Assembly (NCBI GenBank): GCA_028564705.1
Contig: JAPXFQ010001662.1
Span: 5,950,001-6,014,000, forward strand
Direction: 5' to 3'
Source: Apricaphanius iberus
Taxonomy: Eukaryota > Chordata > Actinopteri > Cyprinodontiformes > Aphaniidae
Length of the DNA stretch: 64,000 bases
In this document: positions 63,441 through 64,000 of the stretch, in pieces
Position numbering within the stretch: position 1 is the stretch's first letter
Layout: every line of letters begins with the position of its first letter
Program-made: the position numbers and the translations under genes
Notes under the pieces: model-generated
Databases searched by the model: none
What the model was told of the DNA's origin: nothing
What the model saw: the letters and a program-made list of their open reading frames with translations, nothing else

Positions 63441-64000
63441 CTCTGACGACTCATCTTCAAGGTTGGAAAAGGTAAAAACAAGTAAAAAACAAGATTATTT
63501 TGACAAAACAGTGTCACATGGTACAAAGTATTTCTTGTACTTTTTCCTTTACGTGACATTACTGAGAACTGCTGTCCTTCACTTGAGAATCAAATAACTT
63601 TAAGACTCATAATTATGTTTTAGAGTCACAACCATTTCCTTTTTTTGTTATGAAAAAAAAAAGAATTTTGTGCACTTTAAAAAGCCATTATTCACTCAGA
63701 GGGGATGATTACAGTTATTTTTGTTTGTTGTAATCTGCAATTTTGCAATGAGATAAAAACGCATCCTCATTCACAAATATTAGATTAACCAACATGGAGC
63801 TTTATACCACACATTTAGAAGATAAACTAAACTAATAACTCCTCCACATTGGCAGCGTTCGTCAACAGCTCTCTTCTCCCAAGCAATTCCTTTTTCCATG
63901 TGAATCCATGTCATTACAAGCACTTTAGGGCAAGATGTCTTAAAGTATATGTTAAAAAAATATTAGGCTTACTAAAAGGAGTAACACTGTCAAACTTTTG

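Larger units (their letters stand above)
63057..64000 (-). other. ext1: Part of ext1 intron 2
   Basis: Mostly repeat-derived AT-rich DNA; see the entries at 63140-63200 and 63240-63440. No exon seen. Confidence 0.7.

Overview
The window is vertebrate genomic DNA, almost certainly from a teleost fish. It has a widely spaced multi-exon gene with GT/AG introns, a very AT-rich repeat-filled background, and a fish-type set of transposons (Tc1/mariner, piggyBac, hAT-like and Harbinger-like elements, L2-like LINE and Penelope-like fragments). There is no bacterial-style gene organisation. The species cannot be named from sequence alone.

Two host genes are firmly recognisable. The last coding exon of med30 (Mediator subunit 30) lies on the + strand at 9012-9107. 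Nine consecutive coding exons of ext1 (exostosin glycosyltransferase 1, a heparan sulfate polymerase subunit) lie on the - strand between 63056 and 20307; they correspond to exons 3-11 of the vertebrate gene, and exons 1-2 lie beyond the right edge. The two genes are tail to tail (med30 > < ext1), the arrangement known from mammalian chromosomes. A third, unidentified host gene may begin in a CpG-rich, YY1-motif-like promoter region at 380-566: two in-phase exons (567-638 and 2517-2645) would encode a small membrane protein. Earlier med30 exons were not seen, so this candidate may sit inside a med30 intron.

Layout: 1-9000, candidate TM-protein exons, Tc1 fossil, head-to-head Penelope-like fragments, and a nest in which an intact DD38E Tc1/mariner transposon interrupts older repeats. 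9012-9107, med30 terminal exon. 9917-12819, a piggyBac element with TTAA boundaries, a broken transposase and internal 360-bp tandem repeats. 13170-19610, intergenic DNA with decayed Tc1 elements and two short MITEs. 20307-63056, ext1, whose 1.8-13.4 kb introns hold L2-like fragments, MITEs with recognisable target-site duplications, an (ATCC)-type satellite block, (GATA)n, and a nested MITE whose empty site can be read from a second copy 12 kb away. 63057-64000, part of ext1 intron 2, mostly repeat.

I found no RNA genes, no CRISPR array, no viral gene and no evidence for a wholly new system. The points most worth following are the intact DD38E transposon, the two-exon membrane-protein candidate, the group of TTAA-flanked elements, the nested insertion with its empty-site control, and candidate conserved non-coding blocks near the ends of the ext1 locus.
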